46,872 nt of DNA from Desulfobacterales bacterium (GCA_030834695.1 JAUQXK010000082.1:1-46872); one strand, 5' to 3'. Counted from the stretch's first letter, positions 31,804 through 45,570 are shown. Notes: generated from the sequence alone by a model not told the origin. Numbers and translations are program-made.

Positions 31804-33588
31804 ATGCAGCAGCGTCAGGACCTACGTAATTTAGCCATTATCGCCCACGTCGACCACGGCAAGACGACGCTGGTGGATGCCATGCTCTGGCAAAGCGGGG
31901 TTTTCCGCGTCAACGAACAGGTCGCCGAGCGCGTCATGGACAGCCTCGATCTCGAGCGCGAAAAGGGCATCACCATCATGGCCAAGAACACGGCCATCGT
32001 CTACAAGGGCACGAAGATCAATATCGTCGACACGCCCGGCCACGCGGATTTCGGCGGCGAGGTGGAGCGCACCCTCAACATGGTGGACGGAGTGATGCTG
32101 CTGGTGGACGCCACGGAAGGCCCCCTGCCGCAGACGCGCTTTGTGCTCGGCAAGGCGCTATCGCACGGGCTGCCGCCGATCGTGGTGATCAACAAGATCG
32201 ACCGGCCCGACCGCCGCATCCAGGAGGTGCTGGACGAGGTCTACGATCTTTTCATCGATCTGGACGCCACTGAAGAGCAGCTGGACTTTCCGGTGCTTTA
32301 CACGAACGCCAAGGCGGGCATCGCCCTCACCGAGCCCGAGGGCACGGGGCGCGATCTGGTACCGCTCTTCGAGGCGATCCTCGCCGCGATCCCCGCGCCC
32401 GCATACGATCCGAACGCGCCGCTGCAGTTTCTGGTCACCAATCTGCAGCACAGCGACTACGTCGGCCGGATCGCGGTGGGAAAGGTCGTCAACGGCACGT
32501 TGAAGAAAGGGCCGGGCGTGGCCCTGCTCAAGCCGGACGGCACCTGCCGCGAAACCGCTTTAAGTATTGTTTACACGTATGAAGGCCTGAACCGGGTCGA
32601 GCAGGCGGCCATCCCCGCCGGCGACATCGCGGCCGTGGCCGGGGTGGAGGACATCTTCATCGGCGACACGCTGGGCGACCCGGCCGATCCGCGGCCGCTG
32701 CCGGCCATCACCGTGGAGGAGCCGACCATCTCCATGGTGTTCTCCGTCAACACCTCTCCGCTGGCGGGCAAGGAGGGCCGGTTTCTCACCTCACGGCATA
32801 TTAAGGAGCGCCTGGACAAGGAATTGCTTTACAACGTGAGCATGCGGGTCGAGCAGGCCGAAAACCGCGACTCGTTCCGGGTGAGCGCCCGCGGCGAGCT
32901 GCAGCTCGCCGTGCTGGTGGAGACGATGCGGCGTGAAGGTTTCGAGCTGTCGCTCTCCAAACCCAGGGTCATCACCCGCAGTGTGGACGGAAAGACCGTG
33001 GAACCCAAGGAACTGGCCGTGGTGGACATCCCGGAGAAGTTCATCGGGATCGTCACCGAGATGATGAGCTCGCGCCACGGCCGGATGACCAAGATGGTCA
33101 ATAACGGCTTCGGCCGGGTGCGGCTGGAGTTCGAAGTCCCCTCGCGGGGCCTGATCGGTTTCCGCAGCCAGTTCCTCACCGACACCCACGGCACCGGGAT
33201 CCTGAACACGCTGGTCGTCGGCCACACGCCTTACGCCGGCGAGATCAGCGGCCGGCCCAACGGGGTGCTGGTCTCCGACCGCGACGGCAAGGCCGTGACC
33301 TACGCCATCTTCCACCTGCAGCCGCGCGGCGTCATTTTCGTGAACCCCAACGATCCGGTCTACCCGGGCATGATCGTGGGCGAAAACTCCCGGCCCCAGG
33401 ACCTGTGGGTCAACATGTGCAAAGAGAAGAAGCTCACCAACATCCGCGCCTCCGGCACGGACGAGGCCCTGCGCCTGATCCCGCCGCGGCAGTTTACCCT
33501 CGAGCAGGCCATGGAGTACATCAGCGACGACGAGTTGGTCGAGGTGACCCCGAAGTCCATCCGGCTGCGGAAGATGAAGACCAAGTGA
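31804..33588 (+). CDS. typA: Translational GTPase BipA/TypA
   Basis: 594 residues, usual length. G motifs: [12 protein letters not shown] (G1), [13 protein letters not shown] (G2), [14 protein letters not shown] (G3) and [11 protein letters not shown] (G4). Domains II, III and V and the BipA-specific C-terminal domain follow (for example [19 protein letters not shown]). BipA binds the ribosome and helps assembly and stress adaptation. ATG 31804 starts 28 bases after the permease gene. It ends convergently with the next gene; no clear terminator is visible between them. Confidence 0.97.
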   Translation: MQQRQDLRNLAIIAHVDHGKTTLVDAMLWQSGVFRVNEQVAERVMDSLDLEREKGITIMAKNTAIVYKGTKINIVDTPGHADFGGEVERTLNMVDGVMLLVDATEGPLPQTRFVLGKALSHGLPPIVVINKIDRPDRRIQEVLDEVYDLFIDLDATEEQLDFPVLYTNAKAGIALTEPEGTGRDLVPLFEAILAAIPAPAYDPNAPLQFLVTNLQHSDYVGRIAVGKVVNGTLKKGPGVALLKPDGTCRETALSIVYTYEGLNRVEQAAIPAGDIAAVAGVEDIFIGDTLGDPADPRPLPAITVEEPTISMVFSVNTSPLAGKEGRFLTSRHIKERLDKELLYNVSMRVEQAENRDSFRVSARGELQLAVLVETMRREGFELSLSKPRVITRSVDGKTVEPKELAVVDIPEKFIGIVTEMMSSRHGRMTKMVNNGFGRVRLEFEVPSRGLIGFRSQFLTDTHGTGILNTLVVGHTPYAGEISGRPNGVLVSDRDGKAVTYAIFHLQPRGVIFVNPNDPVYPGMIVGENSRPQDLWVNMCKEKKLTNIRASGTDEALRLIPPRQFTLEQAMEYISDDELVEVTPKSIRLRKMKTK

Positions 33589-33671
33589 AAAGGCGCGGCC
33601 GAATACATGGTAACCGGTAAATATAGGTCAACTTATCATAACTTTTTTGACTTATGGTCCCGTTCCGCTTG

Positions 33672-34256
33672 CTATTTTTGCTCCAAGCGGAACCACGCCT
33701 GGGCGTCGAAGGGTATTCTGCCCTTCCGCCGGGGCTCCTCAACCTGCGGCACATTTTCGAAACCGCCGACCAGCACTTTCTCCACCGACACGCCGGTGAT
33801 TCGGTAGCCTTGTTCGCGCAAGGGCGCCTCGATTTCGCGGACGACCTCGGGAGACGATAAGACATCCGCCACGTAACGGTTGACGTGGACGCGGCGCGGT
33901 TTTCCGGCGGTGGCGTCCCAGTGGGGGTCCTGCGCCGCCCGCAGCGCCAGGAACCGGACGAGCCATGGGTAGTCGATGAGGCGGCCGAGGGCGAGCGAGG
34001 TGAATTCACGGGAGGCAAGGACGGGATGGGGCCCCGCGAACGCCTGCGCCAGGGCTTCTACCATGGCGGCCTTGTCAACGAAGCAGGGTCGATAATCCGG
34101 GTGGCTGGCGCGCAGCCGCAGCGTCGGCCAGTTTTCGGCCGCCTCCAGGCTCAAGGTGCATTCGCCCGCGGGAATCGATGCAATGACCGCCTCGCCGCCG
34201 GCGGGAATGCTCGCCCCAAAAAGAAGGACCGACGCCAGGAGAATTCGAAAAGCCAT
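33672..34256 (-). CDS. Exported protein of unknown function
   Basis: 194 residues with a signal peptide (MAFRILLASVLLFGASIPAG, cleavage near GEA). The mature sequence is compact with two cysteines, several Pro and Trp residues and motifs such as SREFTSLALGRLIDYPW and ITGVSVEKVLVGGFENVP. I do not recognise a family. Codon use matches the GC-rich core. It is 39 bases downstream of the aminotransferase gene on the same strand, so may share its transcript. A periplasmic location is inferred. Confidence 0.7.
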   Translation of the reverse strand: MAFRILLASVLLFGASIPAGGEAVIASIPAGECTLSLEAAENWPTLRLRASHPDYRPCFVDKAAMVEALAQAFAGPHPVLASREFTSLALGRLIDYPWLVRFLALRAAQDPHWDATAGKPRRVHVNRYVADVLSSPEVVREIEAPLREQGYRITGVSVEKVLVGGFENVPQVEEPRRKGRIPFDAQAWFRLEQK

Positions 34257-34295
34257 CGTCCTCCAAATGGGATAAGTCGCATCGGGTGAGGCGGC

Positions 34296-35504
34296 TTATC
34301 CTTCGGCGATCACCGCGGCCAGCCTTTCAACCCCTTCCAGCAGGTCCGGCGTATCGTAGTAAGCGAAGCTGAGGCGCAAGAAGTTCTTCAACCCCTGGCG
34401 GCTGGAGAACTTGAAGCCCGGCATGAATTCCACGTTCCGTTCGATGGCCTTGGATAGGAGCCCGCCGGCGTCCATGCCCTCGGCAAGCGCCAGCCAGATG
34501 AAGAACCCGCCGGCCGGATCGGCGAATTGCACCGATTCCGGCAGCCGGCGGCGCAGCGCGGCACACATGGCCTGCATCCGGCGGGAATAGGTGTCCTTCA
34601 GCAAGGCGAGATTTTGGTTCAGCAAACCCAGCTCCATCGCGCTGCGCACCACGCCCGATGTGAAAGGGTTCACGCCTCCGCCGCTGTCGAGAAGCCCGCA
34701 TTGAACCATATGCCCAATCGTCGCGGGCGCGGCCTGCAGCCAGCCCAGGCGGAGCCCCGGGGCCAGGATTTTGGAAAAGGAACCGAGCGAGATGATCTTC
34801 GCCGAAGCGCAGTACCGCGCCAGGGGAGGCGGCGGAACCGAGGTGTAGGCGAGCGGGTGGTAGACCTCATCGGCCACCACCGTTAAGTCGTAGCGCCGGC
34901 TCAACTCCGCCATCTGTTCGCGGCGGCCGGCGGAAAGGCAGACGCTGGTCGGATTGTGGTAAGTCGGGATGGTGTAAACGAATGCCGGCCGCGAACGGCC
35001 GAGTTCCTCTTCCATGGCGTCGATGATCAGCCCGTCCGCATCCATCGGCAAAGCAATCGGCTTCAGCCGATGGTCGGCGAAGATCTTGCGGGCTAGAAAA
35101 TAGGTCGGCTCTTCAACAAAGATCGTGTCGCCCGCCTGACTGAACAGCGTGCATATCAGGTCGATGGCCTGGGAGGCGCCGTTGGTGACCAGCAGGCCGG
35201 CCGGTTCGACCGGCATGGCGTAGATTTCCTCAAGGAATCCGGACAGAGCCGCCCGAAAAGATCGATCGCCCTGCTCGGTTCCATAGGATAGAAGCATGCG
35301 TCCCGGATGGCTGCTGCAGTGGGCCGCCGCCCTGGCGATGGTTTCGGTCGGCAGCAGCCAGGGGGAAGGCTGACCGATGCCGAGATCGATCATGCCCGCC
35401 GGGATGTCCTTCTGGGAAGAGGAAGCAGCCGTCATGCGCCAAACCATATTCCACCCGGGAGGATTTGTGAACTGAAAATTTTCGGAGAAGTTTTCGCTTG
35501 ACAT
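34296..35504 (-). CDS. Class I PLP-dependent aminotransferase (MocR/AAA-aminotransferase-like)
   Basis: 402 residues of fold-type I. The Schiff-base lysine is in ISLGSFSKILAPGLRLGW; other PLP contacts are LLVTNGASQAIDL, TIPTYHNPTS and VVADEVYHPL. It resembles the aminotransferase half of MocR regulators and 2-aminoadipate or aromatic aminotransferases, but there is no N-terminal DNA-binding domain. It transfers amino groups from an unknown donor to a 2-oxoacid. The start ATG at 35504 overlaps the -35 element of the divergent argG leader promoter, so expression of the two units may interfere. Confidence 0.9.
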   Translation of the reverse strand: MSSENFSENFQFTNPPGWNMVWRMTAASSSQKDIPAGMIDLGIGQPSPWLLPTETIARAAAHCSSHPGRMLLSYGTEQGDRSFRAALSGFLEEIYAMPVEPAGLLVTNGASQAIDLICTLFSQAGDTIFVEEPTYFLARKIFADHRLKPIALPMDADGLIIDAMEEELGRSRPAFVYTIPTYHNPTSVCLSAGRREQMAELSRRYDLTVVADEVYHPLAYTSVPPPPLARYCASAKIISLGSFSKILAPGLRLGWLQAAPATIGHMVQCGLLDSGGGVNPFTSGVVRSAMELGLLNQNLALLKDTYSRRMQAMCAALRRRLPESVQFADPAGGFFIWLALAEGMDAGGLLSKAIERNVEFMPGFKFSSRQGLKNFLRLSFAYYDTPDLLEGVERLAAVIAEG

Positions 35505-35526
35505 GATTTCAGCCTTTTGTCATATT
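35498..35526 (+). promoter_or_regulatory. Sigma-70-type promoter of the argG leader
   Basis: TTGACA, exactly 17 bases, CATATT. The expected start site is near 35533, about 26 bases before the leader ORF. It overlaps the start codon of the divergent aminotransferase gene. Confidence 0.65.
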
Positions 35527-35558
35527 CGCGCCAATCTGTTATCCGGGTTGAATGCCAA

Positions 35559-35657
35559 ATGAATACCATCGCCTGCAAGAACATCCGCCGCCGTAACCGT
35601 AACCGTCGCCGTAGCCGCCGGCTGGGGCCGGGTGTTTTCTGCGTTGGAGATGCGTGA
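35559..35657 (+). CDS. Arginine-rich leader peptide of the argG attenuator (putative)
   Basis: A 32-codon ORF, ATG 35559 to TGA 35655-35657, with nine arginine codons among residues 10-21 (RRRNRNRRRSRR). It lies downstream of a sigma-70-like promoter and about 27 bases upstream of a strong terminator that precedes argG. This is the layout of ribosome-mediated attenuation: arginine shortage would stall the ribosome on CGN codons. In the RNA, 618-622 (CCGGC) can pair with 627-631 (GCCGG), while 627-632 (GCCGGG) can alternatively pair with CCCGGC (35686-35691), the 5' arm of the terminator. The ribosome site is weak (a GGG about 11 bases upstream). No homologue could be checked. Confidence 0.6.
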   Translation: MNTIACKNIRRRNRNRRRSRRLGPGVFCVGDA

Positions 35658-35678
35658 CACGACCACTTCCAGAAACGC

Positions 35679-35711
35679 AAAAAACCCCGGCTGAGGCCGG
35701 GGTTTTTTTTT
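35679..35711 (+). terminator. Intrinsic terminator/attenuator upstream of argG
   Basis: A-run, then stem CCCCGGC-TGAG-GCCGGGG and nine T residues. It stands between the leader ORF and argG (ATG 35771) with no other gene upstream on this strand, so it would stop transcription before argG unless prevented. Confidence 0.9.
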
Positions 35712-35770
35712 GCAGAAAAAGTTAGTCGGTTGGTTTAACAATCTACATAGCAGCAAGGGAGAATCGAACG

Positions 35771-37036
<1,266 letters not shown>

Positions 37037-37129
37037 TGCAGCTGTGACGGGACGGAGGGAAGGCCCCGACTGTATTGGCTGCCATAAGGCTGCAAGGCTT
37101 GATAAACGACAAAGCGAGGTAATGAGCTC

Positions 37130-38228
37130 ATGCAAGCACGCCTGATCCTATCCGACGGAACCCACTACGAGGGCCTGTCTTTCGGCAAGTCCGGGACGGC
37201 CGTCGGGGAGGTGGTCTTTCACACCGCCATGTGCGGCTACCAGGAGATCCTGACGGATCCCTCCTACCACTTTCAGCTGGTGACGATGACGTATCCGCAG
37301 ATCGGCAACTACGGGGTGAATCCCAAGGATTTCGAGTCCCGGCGCATTTATGCAGCAGGTTTCATCATCCGCGAGTACAGCCCGATCGTGAGCCATTGGC
37401 AGGCCAACCGCTCGCTCGACGACTACCTCAAGTTCCACGGCGTGGTCGGCATCAGCGACATCGACACCCGCGCCCTCACCCGGCACCTGCGGGACCACGG
37501 GGCGCAGATGGGCTTGGTCACCACCTCGAATGAGCCGTTGCCGGCCCTGGTGGAGAAGCTGCGCAGCGGGGAAAAGCTCGTCGGCCGCGACATCGTGAAA
37601 GAGGTGACCACCGGCCAGACTTACGCCTGGCCGATCGGGGAAGAAACCGCGCCGGCGCCGGCTAAAAAATATCGGGTGGCGGTTTATGACTTCGGAGTGA
37701 AATTTTCCATCCTGCGGTCGCTCTACCAATCGGGCTGCGAGCTCGAGGTCTTCCCGGCGCGGACCCCGCCTGAAAAGATTCTGGACTGGAAGCCGGACGG
37801 GATCTTCCTGTCGAACGGCCCGGGCGACCCCGAGCCGGTGGACTATGCGGTCGCGTCCGTCCGCCATCTTCTCGGCAAGAAGCCGATTTTCGGCATCTGT
37901 TTAGGCCACCAGATCCTGGGCCTGGCACTGGGCGGCCGGACGACCAAGCTCAAGTTCGGCCACCACGGCGCCAACCACCCGGTCAAGCACCTGCTCACCG
38001 GCGCGATCGAGATCACCTCGCAGAACCACGGCTTCATCGTCGACATCGAGAGCCTCCCCAAGGACCTGGTCGAGATCACCCACATCAATCTGAACGACCA
38101 CACTCTGGAGGGCTTCCGGCACAAGCGGCTTTCCGCTTTTTCGGTTCAGTATCACCCCGAATCGGCCCCCGGACCGCACGACAGCCAGTATCTCTTCGAC
38201 CACTTCATCAAGGAAATGAAAGAGTTCA

Positions 38229-38236
<8 letters not shown>
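37130..38236 (+). CDS. carA: Carbamoyl-phosphate synthase small (glutaminase) subunit
   Basis: 368 residues. The N-terminal domain opens with [13 protein letters not shown]. The C-terminal class I glutamine amidotransferase has the nucleophile elbow [15 protein letters not shown] and the His-Glu pair in [13 protein letters not shown]. It supplies ammonia to CarB. The stop overlaps the carB start by 8 bases, indicating translational coupling. Carbamoyl phosphate feeds both citrulline and pyrimidine synthesis. Confidence 0.97.
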
Positions 38237-41458
<3,222 letters not shown>

Positions 41459-41465
<7 letters not shown>

Positions 41466-41540
41466 GGCACAGAGCATAGAATAAAGAAAAATGCCTTTGC
41501 CGTTTATGATTAACCCTATGCGCCACGTCCTGTGCCTCTT
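41459..41540. repeat. Inverted word-repeat spacer after carB
   Basis: Words of the type GCATAGGGCACAGAGCATAG are followed about 35 bases later by inverted forms CCTATGCGCC and CCTGTGCCTC. An A/T-rich centre separates them. It resembles in design the spacers at 12832-12889 and around 20271-20690. Confidence 0.5.
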
Positions 41541-41554
41541 AGGGAGGTTTCGCC

Positions 41555-42118
41555 ATGGCAAACGACTTTATCGACCCGCCGCCGGAGGAAGTTGCGGAAG
41601 ACAAACGACCGAAGGTCGCCTACCCGGATGTGCTCAACGGGCTGGAAGAGGCTTACCTGCCGATCCGCAAGGCGCGCATATCCGATGTGGAGGCCCTGCT
41701 CGAGCTGGTTAACGGCTTTGCCTCGCAGAACCTGATGCTGCCGCGCGGCCCCCAATACCTTTTTGAAAACATCCGCGACTATGCGGTCATCGTCGACGAG
41801 GCGGCCGGCGGCCAAATCGTCGCCTGCGGCAGCCTGCACGTGCTGTGGGACGATATGGCCGAGATCCGCTCCATGGCCATTCACCCGGATTATCAGAAAC
41901 GGGGACTCGGCAGGCGCCTGGTGGAATTCCTCAAGCAGGAGGCCGGCCAGCTCGGGATCAAGCGGCTCTTCACGTTCACACTGTCCGAGGATTTTTTCGC
42001 CCGGCTCGGCTTCACACGCAAGCTGCGCGACGAGCTGCCGCCCAAGGTTTGGGGCGAGTGCAGCCGCTGCCCGAAGTATTTCAAGTGCGACGAAGTCGGA
42101 ATGGTGCTGGAGATTTGA
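41555..42118 (+). CDS. argA: Short-form N-acetylglutamate synthase-like acetyltransferase
   Basis: 187 residues from ATG 41555 with AGGGAGG upstream. The GNAT core is clear: PIRKARISDVEALLELVN, AEIRSMAIHPDYQKRGLGRRLVEFL (acetyl-CoA loop QKRGLG) and FFARLGFTRKLRDELPPKVWGEC. The C-terminal Cys-containing tail (CSRCPKYFKCDE) is typical of the short ArgA-like proteins found in deltaproteobacteria and others, which lack the kinase-like regulatory domain of classical ArgA. It would make N-acetylglutamate, the first step of arginine synthesis. Its place after argG-carAB supports this. The absence of the feedback domain suggests control at expression level. Confidence 0.85.
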   Translation: MANDFIDPPPEEVAEDKRPKVAYPDVLNGLEEAYLPIRKARISDVEALLELVNGFASQNLMLPRGPQYLFENIRDYAVIVDEAAGGQIVACGSLHVLWDDMAEIRSMAIHPDYQKRGLGRRLVEFLKQEAGQLGIKRLFTFTLSEDFFARLGFTRKLRDELPPKVWGECSRCPKYFKCDEVGMVLEI

Positions 42119-42182
42119 AGGGGCGGCTCCAGCAGCCGCGGCGATGAAAAAAACCGTCAAATCGGGTCAGCAGGAGGGTGGC

Positions 42183-42746
42183 ATGGAAAAGATCAAGATC
42201 GAGCCCAATGATGCGTTCCTGTATCCCATGCCGATGACGATCGTCGGCGCGGTGGTGGACGGCAAAGCGAACTTCATGGCGGCGGCTTGGGTGTCCCGCG
42301 TCAACTTCAAGCCGGCGATGATGATGGTCGCCCTGGGGCCCCACCACACCAACCTGGGCATCGACGCCAACGGCGCCTTCAGCATTAATGTGCCGGATGT
42401 TTCGCTTCTGGGAAAAACCGACTACTGCGGGATCGTTTCCGGACGGAAGGTCGATAAATCCAAGTTGTTCGATGTCTTTTACGGAAGCCTGCCCGGGGCC
42501 CCGCTGATCCGGGAGTGCCCTGTATGTATGGCCTGCCGCTTGAGCCAGGCGGTCAAGCTGCCGGGCGACACGCTCTACATCGGCGACGTCGTCGAGGTTT
42601 ACACGGAAGAACGCTTTCTGACGGACGGCAAGCCGGACATCCGGAAAATCGACCCCTTCGCCCTGACCATGCCGGACAACCGCTACTGGCGCGTGGGCGA
42701 GATGGTGGGCAAGGCCTGGAGCGACGGGAAGAAGCTGAAAGCATAA
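42183..42746 (+). CDS. Flavin reductase-like FMN-binding protein
   Basis: 187 residues from ATG 42183, which follows GGAGGG; an open frame extends upstream inside the previous gene but is a shadow. The sequence matches the flavin reductase-like split-barrel family: YPMPMTIVGAVVDGKANFMAAAWVSRVNFKPAMMMVAL, HTNLGIDANGAFSINVP and TDYCGIVSGRKVDKS, with a CPVCMAC cysteine cluster in the middle. These proteins bind FMN and reduce flavins or act on small molecules. It is probably last in the argG operon and ends 17 bases from the convergent stress-protein gene. The specific role is unknown. Confidence 0.88.
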   Translation: MEKIKIEPNDAFLYPMPMTIVGAVVDGKANFMAAAWVSRVNFKPAMMMVALGPHHTNLGIDANGAFSINVPDVSLLGKTDYCGIVSGRKVDKSKLFDVFYGSLPGAPLIRECPVCMACRLSQAVKLPGDTLYIGDVVEVYTEERFLTDGKPDIRKIDPFALTMPDNRYWRVGEMVGKAWSDGKKLKA

Positions 42747-42763
42747 TTCGGTCGATTCGGCGG

Positions 42764-43183
42764 CTAGCGAACCACCATCACCGGGCAGGCGGCGTAATGG
42801 GAAACCTTGGTGCTGACGCTGCCGAATACCATTCCCTTTACCGATCCCATACCTCGGGAGCCCATAACGATCAAATCGCATTTGCGTGTGGCCGCCACTG
42901 AAAGAATAGCCTCTGAAGCCGGGCCTTCGAGCAGATCCTCATCCACTTTAATTGAAGTTCGCCCGAGCTGTTTCCGCGCCGTCTCGATTATCTCTTCCCC
43001 CCGTTTAATCCGCAACGCAACGAGATTATTGTATTCGATAGAGTCTCTCAGGTCGGACGTGTGGGGGAAGGCGTGTACCAGAATAAGCTTGGATCCAAAG
43101 CATTGCGCGATCGCACGGGCATGGTTTAGGGCAAACATGCTTTGATCAGATCCATCCAAGGCCACGAGGATCGATGCATACAT
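42764..43183 (-). CDS. Universal stress protein (divergent copy)
   Basis: 139 residues: MYASILVALDGSDQS at the start and GSRGMGSVKGMVFGSVSTKVSHYAACPVMVV at the end (shown motif core GSRGMGSVKGMVFGS), giving the ATP-binding G-x2-G-x9-G-S. It differs from its three neighbours in sequence and length and is the last of the four-gene minus-strand series. It is separated by 13 bases from the gene before it, with a GGAGG-type site. Confidence 0.93.
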   Translation of the reverse strand: MYASILVALDGSDQSMFALNHARAIAQCFGSKLILVHAFPHTSDLRDSIEYNNLVALRIKRGEEIIETARKQLGRTSIKVDEDLLEGPASEAILSVAATRKCDLIVMGSRGMGSVKGMVFGSVSTKVSHYAACPVMVVR

Positions 43184-43196
43184 TGGATGCCTCCTT

Positions 43197-43634
43197 TCAC
43201 CGCACCACCAGCACCGGGATCTTGGAATGGGTCAGCACTTTTTGCGTTTCGCTGCCGAGCAGCAGACCCTTTATGCCTCTCTGCCCGTGGGAGGCCATCA
43301 TGATCAGATCGCAGGCTCTTTTTTCAGCAACTCGAATAATCGCTTCGTAGGGATAATCGCAGCTATCGCAGAAAGTCTCGCAAGGGACACCCGCCTCTTT
43401 TGCGGCTTTTTCGATGAAGGCAAGATTTCGGTTGACCTGCATTCTGTGTTGCTTGACGGTCTCTTCTTTTACCTGCACGATGATATCGGTCTGGTACAAA
43501 TAATATTTCTGCTCCGGCATCACGCTGATTCCGGTGATTTTGGCTTTCATGCTCTTGGCAAGATGGACCCCTTTTCGAATTGCGCCCTCCGAAAGAACAG
43601 AACCATCCGTCGGCAGTAAAATGTGCTTGAACAT
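43197..43634 (-). CDS. Universal stress protein
   Basis: 145 residues, MFKHILLPTDGSVLSEGAIR at the start; the C-terminal ATP loop is ASHGQRGIKGLLLGSE. Third in the minus-strand series and preceded by an AGGAGG-type ribosome site. It shares the SETQKVLTHSKIPVLVVR ending with the 1470-1907 gene. Function: nucleotide-binding stress protein, individual role unknown. Confidence 0.95.
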   Translation of the reverse strand: MFKHILLPTDGSVLSEGAIRKGVHLAKSMKAKITGISVMPEQKYYLYQTDIIVQVKEETVKQHRMQVNRNLAFIEKAAKEAGVPCETFCDSCDYPYEAIIRVAEKRACDLIMMASHGQRGIKGLLLGSETQKVLTHSKIPVLVVR

Positions 43635-43661
43635 GGCAACCTCCTGTTGGCCCGAATCCGT

Positions 43662-44099
43662 TCACCGAAAAACCAGCACGGGGATCTTGGAATGGGTCAG
43701 CACCTTTTGGGTTTCGCTGCCGATAATGAACGCTTTGACACCTCTCCTGCCGTGGGAGGCCATCATGATGAGGTCGCAGCCCATCCGATCAGCAACCCGG
43801 ATGATGGCCTCGTAGACATAATCGGTCACTTCATAAACGACTTCGCACGCCAACCCCGCCTCTCTGGCCTTTTTTTCAATAACGGATAGGTAAGCTTTTC
43901 CCGCTTCCTTGGTTTGCTTGGCGATCTGCTCCAGCGCTTCCGCGGGTATCTCCGTTTCATAGAAAAAAGGATGTTTTTCAGGCATAATGCAAAGGCCCGT
44001 CACCTTCGCGCCGAGGCTTTGGGCTAAACGAATGCCTTCTTGAATCGCTTTTTCGGATAATTCCGACCCATCCGTGGGCAGCAGGATGTGTTTGAACAT
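43662..44099 (-). CDS. Universal stress protein, closest to the 1470-1907 copy
   Basis: 145 residues: MFKHILLPTDGSELSEKAIQ and ATP loop ASHGRRGVKAFIIGSE. By eye this is the nearest relative of the isolated copy at 1470-1907 (same start, same ASHGRRGV loop, same C-terminus up to the last residues). Second in the series, with a GGAGGGG ribosome site. Confidence 0.95.
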   Translation of the reverse strand: MFKHILLPTDGSELSEKAIQEGIRLAQSLGAKVTGLCIMPEKHPFFYETEIPAEALEQIAKQTKEAGKAYLSVIEKKAREAGLACEVVYEVTDYVYEAIIRVADRMGCDLIMMASHGRRGVKAFIIGSETQKVLTHSKIPVLVFR

Positions 44100-44121
44100 G
44101 TCCCCTCCTTTGGCCTCCCAT

Positions 44122-44559
44122 TCAGCGATACACCAATACCGGAATCGTGGAATGGGCCAGCACCTTTTGGGTTTCGCTGCCGAGCAGCAGGCCTCCGATA
44201 CCTTTCCGACCGTGAGAGGCCATGACGATGAGATCGCATTCCCTTTTTTTCGCCGCCTCGATTATGGCTTCATAGGGCTGATCGCTTTTTTCCTGAACGG
44301 TCTCACATAGTACGCCGGCTTCTTCAGCCGCCTTTTCGACCGCGAGCAGGGTTTTGTTCACCTCCCTTTGCATTGCTGCCGCAGCCTCCTTTTTGAACTC
44401 AGCCCCTATGTCCGAATCAAAACCGAAATGGCACAACTCGGGCAGCACGCAAACGCCCGTTACTCTGGCGTTGATGGTTTTGGCAAACTGAATGCCCTTC
44501 CGGATCGCGGCCTCGGATAATGGCGAACCATCCGTAGGCAGCAGAATGTGCCTGAACAT
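44122..44559 (-). CDS. Universal stress protein, first of the tandem series
   Basis: 145 residues from ATG at 44559, preceded by AGGAGG; a GTG two codons upstream would extend it, but the other copies also start at MF. N-terminus MFRHILLPTDGSPLSEAAIR, ATP loop ASHGRKGIGGLLLGSE. It leads four same-strand Usp genes separated by 13-27 bases, so probably one transcript. No promoter could be pinned down in the 44560-44721 region. Confidence 0.95.
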   Translation of the reverse strand: MFRHILLPTDGSPLSEAAIRKGIQFAKTINARVTGVCVLPELCHFGFDSDIGAEFKKEAAAAMQREVNKTLLAVEKAAEEAGVLCETVQEKSDQPYEAIIEAAKKRECDLIVMASHGRKGIGGLLLGSETQKVLAHSTIPVLVYR

Positions 44560-44721
44560 GTTCACCTCCTCATGGGTTCAAGGTGATCGACGGATAGATG
44601 CCTCCTCCTTTCTTCTGGGGCAAAACGACCCAAATAGAGCCTGAAGATCAAGATTCGTGATGTTTTCCCCTTCCGGTTATCGGATTGATTCTTGCCGAGC
44701 ATGCCTGGCAGAGGCTTTGAA

Positions 44722-45033
44722 CTAAATCATCACGTACTTGAGCCCGGTTGCGTAGCAGGTCTCTCCCGCAACGGTGATCGGCCTCGACCACTTGACTTCC
44801 GCTATGGCCAATGAATGAAATCCTTCCTCCCGGGAATACCCCCATGACGCGCCAGTTGCCCGGACCACCAGGACTCCCCCTGTTTTAAAACAGGCCGCCA
44901 GTTCAGCATAAAGGCCATTGGCGCAGCAGTTTTTCATTATGCCGCCGACAGTCTCACCAAACTGCGCGGAATTTAAATAGCGGCAGACAACCGAAGTGTT
45001 TATCAGATACCGCGTGGTGGCACGCTTTTCCAA
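44722..45033 (-). CDS. PilZ-like domain protein
   Basis: 103 residues. It begins with KRATTRYLI, which fits the PilZ RxxxR motif, and later has NCCANGLYAEL at the place of (D/N)-x-S-x-x-G, with Cys replacing Ser. The ending SLAIAEVKWSRP and ATGLKYV fits the PilZ barrel. PilZ proteins bind cyclic di-GMP and regulate surface behaviours. The Cys-for-Ser change leaves binding uncertain. It lies upstream of the stress-protein series on the same strand, about 160 bases away. Confidence 0.6.
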   Translation of the reverse strand: MEKRATTRYLINTSVVCRYLNSAQFGETVGGIMKNCCANGLYAELAACFKTGGVLVVRATGASWGYSREEGFHSLAIAEVKWSRPITVAGETCYATGLKYVMI

Positions 45034-45254
45034 GAGCGGACCCCTTTTTTCGGCTGCTGTTCAAGAATGATTTCGGAATTCCTTTCACCGCATATCCAAG
45101 CGGGTTGGAGTGCAGCACTTCCCTCCACGTGAACCGTTTTCACTTCGCCGCAGTATTTCCAGGCTCCTGAACAGATCGGAAAAACGACCGGCACCCGGCT
45201 TTCTCCCGCCTCTGGTTTTGGATATTTGTCATATAATTTTAGGTGGTTGTCCAT
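45003..45254 (-). CDS. Possible small protein overlapping the PilZ-like gene
   Basis: An 83-codon frame that overlaps the start of the PilZ-like gene by 31 bases in another frame. It contains three cysteines in the middle but no recognisable domain and no strong ribosome site. Overlap and orientation fit a coupled upstream gene, but it could be a chance frame. The function is unknown. Confidence 0.25.
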   Translation of the reverse strand: MDNHLKLYDKYPKPEAGESRVPVVFPICSGAWKYCGEVKTVHVEGSAALQPAWICGERNSEIILEQQPKKGVRSWKSVPPRGI

Positions 45255-45392
45255 GGGGGAGGTGCCTTATTTCAATAGGGGAAGTACTCGATGCCGGGAC
45301 TTTTTCCGGCAAGGGCGGGAAGAAAAAGACCTTGGGAGGGTAATCGGGCTATTCTTTTCAAGAGTCGGAATCGATCTCGCCGGCCGGGACAT

Positions 45393-45570
45393 ATTAATCG
45401 TCTCGAAATAGTACCGTCATGCCGGACGTGATAAGCCTGACCCGTACCACGATGCGGGGGCATCCAGAACGGGTTGAATTCAGTGGATTCCGGCTAAAAG
45501 CCTGTCCCGGAAATTGGTAATCCGGGGCATGCCGGAATGACAACGTAAAGACAATTATGAGACCCTTAAT
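45393..45570. repeat. Miniature inverted-repeat element, copy 2
   Basis: Same orientation and the same 178-base length as copy 1 (17611-17788). Ends ATTAATCGTCTCGAAATAG and AATTATGAGACCCTTAAT match copy 1, and a central GGGGGCATCCAGAACGGGTT stretch is shared. Internal segments differ: copy 1 has an extra GC-rich hairpin near the left, copy 2 one near the right. Confidence 0.8.

Noticed and set aside
35552-35596. Alternative short ORF starting at ATG 35552 with three Pro codons as the argG leader
   Set aside because: It is shorter, in another frame, and proline codons have no link to argG; the Arg-rich frame explains the layout better.
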